The notes under the pieces were generated by a model, which worked only from the letters and a program-made list of their open reading frames with translations, did not search any database and was not told the DNA's origin. From contig NZ_JADQDF010000001.1 of assembly GCF_019263585.2 (NCBI RefSeq), forward strand, positions 1,550,001 to 1,614,000: 64,000 nt of DNA, written 5' to 3'. Below are positions 60,713-64,000 of this stretch, piece after piece; position 1 is the stretch's first letter, and the number at the start of each line of letters is the position of its first letter. Source of the stretch: Pseudonocardia oceani. GTDB taxonomy: Bacteria; Actinomycetota; Actinomycetes; Mycobacteriales; Pseudonocardiaceae. The position numbers were made by a program, and so were the translations under genes.

Positions 60713-61831
60713 ATGAGCACACCGACCGGCGCCGACGGCGCCGCCCTGCGCGGGGCCCGGGCCGCGCGGGGCTGGTCGCAATCGGGGGCGGCGCGGGCAC
60801 TGCGGGCGCTGGCCGAGGAGCGCGGCGGGCCCGACGCGTCCGCGGCCAGCCTCAAGACGCAGCTCTCGCGCTGGGAGAACGGCCACGCGCGCCCCGAGCC
60901 GGAGTACCGGGCGCTGCTGGCCGAGCTCTACGGGCGCAGCGCCGAGGAGCTGGGGCTGGCCTCCGCGCCGCCCGGGGTGCCCGACGGGCGCGAGCGCCTG
61001 CGCGGGGCGCTGGCCGCGGCCGCCGCCGTCGACGACGGTGTGGCGGCGCAGTGGGCGGCGCAGCTCGCGGCCGCCCGGAGCATCGACGACGAGCTCGGCG
61101 CCGCCGGGTCGGCCGGCGTCGCGGCGGCGCTGGTCGCGCAGCTCACCACCACGCTGCGGCACACCGCGGCGCCCACCCGGCGACCGGCGCTGGCCGACGT
61201 GCTGTCCGGTGCCGCCGCGCTCGCGGGGCGTCACGCCCTCGACGAGGACGACCACGACGCCGCGTGGGGCCACCTCGACACCGCCGCCGCGGCGGCGCGG
61301 GAGGCCGGGTCGTCCGTGCTCGTCGTGGCCGCGCTCGTCGGACGCGCCGAGGTGCTGCGCGAGATCGGCGACGCCCCCGCCGCCGCAGCCCTGCTCGACG
61401 ACCCGGCCTGGGAGGCGATGTGGACATCGCTCCCCGCGGGCGGCTGCGCTCTCCTCGACGCCGCGCGAGCCGTCGCCCTCGCCGCCGCGGGCGAGGAGGA
61501 TGCCGCGCGGCTGGCCCTCGCGCGGCGTCCGATCGACGCCGCGCGCCCGGAGTGGGTCGACATCGAGTGGGCCGACGTCCACCACCGGCACGGGCAGGCG
61601 CTGCTGGAGCTGGGCGATCCGGCGGCCGCCGCGCGGCTGGGGTCGGCGCTGGCCGCCGGGCCCCGGTCGGCCCGCACCCGCGCGGGGGTGCACGCCGACC
61701 TGGCGCGGGCCCTGGCCCACGACGACCCCGACGGCGCGGCCGGGCACGCCCGGGAAGCCCGAGCGCTGGCCCTGCGCATCGGCGCGCGCCGGCTGACGGC
61801 CCGCCTCGACCGCACGGGCGGCAGGCCGTGA
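60713..61831 (+). CDS. XRE-type regulator with helical repeat domain
   Basis: The 372-residue protein starts with an XRE helix-turn-helix (LRGARAARGWSQSGAARAL ... LKTQLSRWENGHARPEPEYRALL), then Ala-rich helical repeats like TPRs that usually sense a ligand or partner. The palindrome and leaderless promoter upstream suggest autoregulation. Its stop lies within an 18-base tandem repeat (61818-61871). The targets are unknown. Confidence 0.82.
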   Translation: MSTPTGADGAALRGARAARGWSQSGAARALRALAEERGGPDASAASLKTQLSRWENGHARPEPEYRALLAELYGRSAEELGLASAPPGVPDGRERLRGALAAAAAVDDGVAAQWAAQLAAARSIDDELGAAGSAGVAAALVAQLTTTLRHTAAPTRRPALADVLSGAAALAGRHALDEDDHDAAWGHLDTAAAAAREAGSSVLVVAALVGRAEVLREIGDAPAAAALLDDPAWEAMWTSLPAGGCALLDAARAVALAAAGEEDAARLALARRPIDAARPEWVDIEWADVHHRHGQALLELGDPAAAARLGSALAAGPRSARTRAGVHADLARALAHDDPDGAAGHAREARALALRIGARRLTARLDRTGGRP

Positions 61832-61871
61832 CCCTGCGGCAGGCCGTGACCCTGCGGCAGGCCGTGACCCG
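61818..61871. repeat. 18-bp tandem repeat at the 3' end of the XRE gene
   Basis: Three copies of GCGGCAGGCCGTGACCCT lie at 61818-61835, 61836-61853 and 61854-61871 (the last with one mismatch). Each contains the GGC AGG CCG TGA gene end, so the C-terminal codons and stop are triplicated. Confidence 0.8.
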
Positions 61872-61899
61872 GAGGGACGCCACCGGGCGCAACGCGCGG

Positions 61900-62886
61900 C
61901 TACCGCTGCGGCGCGACCACCGTCCCGGCCAGCTCGTCGGCCGCGCCGTAGGGGTCGAGCTCGCCGTCCACCACCCGCTCGGCCAGCGTGGCGAGCCCCT
62001 CGGCCCCCGACAGGTCGCCGATGCGCGTGCGCACCCGTTCCAGCGTGATCGCCTGGATCTCCGAGCGGGCGCGGGCGAGGCGGCGGCGCCGTCGCTCGCC
62101 CCCTGCGTCCATCCACTCGCGGTGGGCGTCCAGCGCCGACACCAGGTCCTCCACGCCCTCGGCGCGGGCCGCCACCGTCGGCACCACCGGGCGCTGCCAC
62201 CCGCACTCGTCGCCGTCGAGCGACATCATGTGCTGCAGGTCGCGTACGGTCTGCGCGGCGCCGTCGCGGTCGGCCTTGTTCACCACGAACACGTCGGCGA
62301 TCTCCAGGATCCCGGCCTTCGCAGCCTGCACGCCGTCGCCCATGCCGGGAGCGAGCAGCACCACGGTGGTGTCGGCGAGCGCCACGACCTCCACCTCGCT
62401 CTGCCCCACGCCGACGGTCTCCACCAGCACGACGTCGCAGCCCGCGGCGTCGAGCACGCGCAGCGCCTGCGGCGTGGCCCAGGCGAGGCCGCCCAGGTGC
62501 CCGCGGGTGGCCATCGACCGGATGAACACGCCCTCGTCGGTGGCGTGCTCACCCATCCGCACGCGGTCACCCAGCAGGGCGCCCCCGGAGAACGGCGAGG
62601 ACGGGTCCACGGCCAGCACGCCGACCCGGCGCCCCCGGGCGCGCAGCGCGCCCACGAGCACCGAGGTCGACGTCGACTTCCCGACGCCCGGTGGCCCGGT
62701 GAGCCCCACGACGTGCGCCCGCCCCGTGTACGGGGCCAGCGCGGCCGCCACTGCGCGCAGGTCGGCCGAGGCGGCGTCGCCCGCACCGTCCATCCCGTTC
62801 TCCACCAGGGAGATCAGGCGCGCGACGGAGCGGGCCTCGCCGCGGCGGGCCCGCTCCACGAGGTCGGGCACGTCGGGGCGGGGCAT
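61900..62886 (-). CDS. meaB: Methylmalonyl-CoA mutase-associated GTPase MeaB (ArgK type)
   Basis: The 328-residue G3E GTPase has the Walker A GLTGPPGVGKSTST, switch DPSSPFSGGALLGDR, ETVGVGQSEVEV and the base-specificity motif NKAD. MeaB protects methylmalonyl-CoA mutase and gates B12 loading. The mutase genes are not in the window. The acetyl-CoA acetyltransferase gene ends 12 bases upstream, so they probably form one transcript in acyl-CoA metabolism. Confidence 0.93.
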   Translation of the reverse strand: MPRPDVPDLVERARRGEARSVARLISLVENGMDGAGDAASADLRAVAAALAPYTGRAHVVGLTGPPGVGKSTSTSVLVGALRARGRRVGVLAVDPSSPFSGGALLGDRVRMGEHATDEGVFIRSMATRGHLGGLAWATPQALRVLDAAGCDVVLVETVGVGQSEVEVVALADTTVVLLAPGMGDGVQAAKAGILEIADVFVVNKADRDGAAQTVRDLQHMMSLDGDECGWQRPVVPTVAARAEGVEDLVSALDAHREWMDAGGERRRRRLARARSEIQAITLERVRTRIGDLSGAEGLATLAERVVDGELDPYGAADELAGTVVAPQR

Positions 62887-62898
62887 CGCCGGCTCCGG

Positions 62899-64000
62899 TC
62901 AGCTCGTGGCGGGCACGCGCAGGATCAGCGCGTCACCCTGGCCACCGCCGCCGCACAGGGCCGCCGCACCGACGCCGCCACCGCGGCGCTGGAGCTCCAG
63001 CGCCAGGTGCAGCGCGAGCCGCGCACCCGAGGCGCCGATGGGGTGGCCGAGCGCGATGGCACCGCCGTTGGGGTTGACGATCGCCGGGTCGACGCCGAGC
63101 TTGCGGGTGGACACGACACCGACGGCGGCGAACGCCTCGTTGATCTCGATGACGTCCAGGTCGCCGACCTCGATGCCCTCCTTGCGGCACGCGGCGGCGA
63201 TGGCGTTGGCGGGCTGCTCGTGCAGGCTGGAGTCGTCCGGGCCGGCCACCATGCCCTGGGCGCCGATCTCAGCGAGCCAGGTCAGGCCCAGCTCCTCGGC
63301 CTTGGCCTTGCTCATCACCACGACGGCGGCCGCGCCGTCGGAGATCGGCGAGGAGGAGCCGGCGGTGATGGTGCCGTCGGCGGAGAACGCCGGGCGGAGC
63401 TTGCCCAGGCCATCGGCCGTGGTCTCCGGGCGGATGCCCTCGTCGGCGTCGACGACCAGCGGGTCGCCCTTGCGCTGCGGCACGTGCACCGGGGTGATCT
63501 CGTCGCCGAACAGCCCGCTCTCCACGGCCTTGCCGGCGCGCTGGTGCGACTGCGCGGCGAACTCGTCCTGGTCGGCGCGGGTGATCTCGTACCGGGCGTT
63601 GTGCTTCTCCGTGGAGGCGCCCATCGAGACCTGGTCGTAGGAGTCGTAGAGGCCGTCGTGGGCCATGTGGTCGAGCATCGTGACGTCGCCGTACTTGAAG
63701 CCCGAGCGCGACTTGGCGAGCAGGTGCGGCGCCTGGGTCATCGACTCCTGGCCACCGGCCACGATCACGTCGTACTCACCGGCGCGGATGAGCTGGTCGG
63801 CCAGCGCGATCGCGTTGAGGCCGGAGAGGCAGACCTTGTTGATCGTGAGCGCGGGCACGTCCATGCCGATGCCCGCGGCGGTGGCGGCCTGGCGGGCCGG
63901 GATCTGGCCGGCTCCGGCCGTCAGGACCTGACCCATGATCACGTACTCGACCTGGTCCGGGGTCACGCCGGCGCGCTCGAGCGCGCCCTTGATCGCGACG
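62899..64000 (-). CDS. Acetyl-CoA acetyltransferase (FadA4-like thiolase), N-terminus outside window
   Basis: The last 367 residues of a thiolase are visible. The nucleophile Cys lies in [12 protein letters not shown], then [18 protein letters not shown] and the second catalytic Cys in [10 protein letters not shown]. It condenses or cleaves acetoacetyl-CoA. The start lies beyond the right edge. Proximity to the Rv1324-like thioredoxin gene matches Rv1323 (fadA4). Confidence 0.94.
   Translation of the reverse strand, partial: VAIKGALERAGVTPDQVEYVIMGQVLTAGAGQIPARQAATAAGIGMDVPALTINKVCLSGLNAIALADQLIRAGEYDVIVAGGQESMTQAPHLLAKSRSGFKYGDVTMLDHMAHDGLYDSYDQVSMGASTEKHNARYEITRADQDEFAAQSHQRAGKAVESGLFGDEITPVHVPQRKGDPLVVDADEGIRPETTADGLGKLRPAFSADGTITAGSSSPISDGAAAVVVMSKAKAEELGLTWLAEIGAQGMVAGPDDSSLHEQPANAIAAACRKEGIEVGDLDVIEINEAFAAVGVVSTRKLGVDPAIVNPNGGAIALGHPIGASGARLALHLALELQRRGGGVGAAALCGGGGQGDALILRVPATS

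Overview
The window comes from a very GC-rich actinomycete, most likely a member of the Pseudonocardiaceae (Pseudonocardia-like). This rests on strong G/C third-position bias, many GTG starts, 4-bp ATGA/GTGA overlaps inside operons, apparently leaderless promoters, and gene order matching Mycobacterium tuberculosis in two blocks. Family and locus comparisons were made from memory; no search was run.

Layout. (1) 1-4.8 kb: the tail of an ACT/GAF-like protein, a PucR-type regulator, a desaturase with its ferredoxin-type reductase (a DesA3/Rv3230c-like pair), and a small BKACE-family enzyme. (2) 5.2-17 kb, like the Rv3014c-Rv3029c block: ligA, a MarR/SRPBCC divergent pair, a MetE-C-like protein, a DUF1206 membrane protein, mnmA, cysteine desulfurase, a PlsC-type acyltransferase, a GNAT protein, and etfA/etfB. 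(3) 18.2-25.7 kb, like Rv3030-Rv3034c: the methylglucose lipopolysaccharide (MGLP) type cluster of methyltransferase, GH57 branching enzyme, GT4 glucosyltransferase and hexapeptide acyltransferase. It is interrupted by two further methyltransferases and a PhyH-type dioxygenase. (4) 26-31.5 kb: an ABC importer with an NMT1/THI5-like binding protein, overlapping a ribokinase gene and divergent from a nucleoside hydrolase. (5) 31.5-37.1 kb: a two-component cluster with a second LuxR protein, then methyltransferase, enoyl-CoA hydratase and ABC ATPase (Rv3038c/Rv3039c/Rv3041c-like). (6) 37.2-53.6 kb: the alpha-glucan block glgX, a lectin-LysM protein, glgP, then glgE-treS-maltokinase and glgB. Between maltokinase and glgB sit a MntA/HepT-type pair and a complete insertion sequence with an 8-bp target duplication. 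(7) 53.5-64 kb: a GT-C mannosyltransferase, a zinc metalloprotease lipoprotein, a thioredoxin-TPR protein (Rv1324-like), small enzymes and regulators, meaB, and a partial fadA4-like thiolase.

Working together. TreS and maltokinase make maltose-1-phosphate from trehalose. GlgE polymerises it, GlgB branches the product, and GlgP and GlgX degrade it. A second glucan route (GT4, GH57, methyltransferase, acyltransferase) lies about 20 kb away. Cysteine desulfurase probably feeds sulfur to MnmA. EtfAB carries electrons from acyl-CoA dehydrogenases, and MeaB and the thiolase belong to acyl-CoA metabolism.

The most unusual non-coding feature is a set of intergenic palindromic elements. Five unrelated sequence families occur, eight elements in all, and most share a nested 'two words forward, two words reversed' design. 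There are also three short tandem repeats (14-18 bp) that duplicate the exact start or stop region of a gene. At mnmA this gives a chain of five-codon mini-ORFs, each with its stop overlapping the next start.
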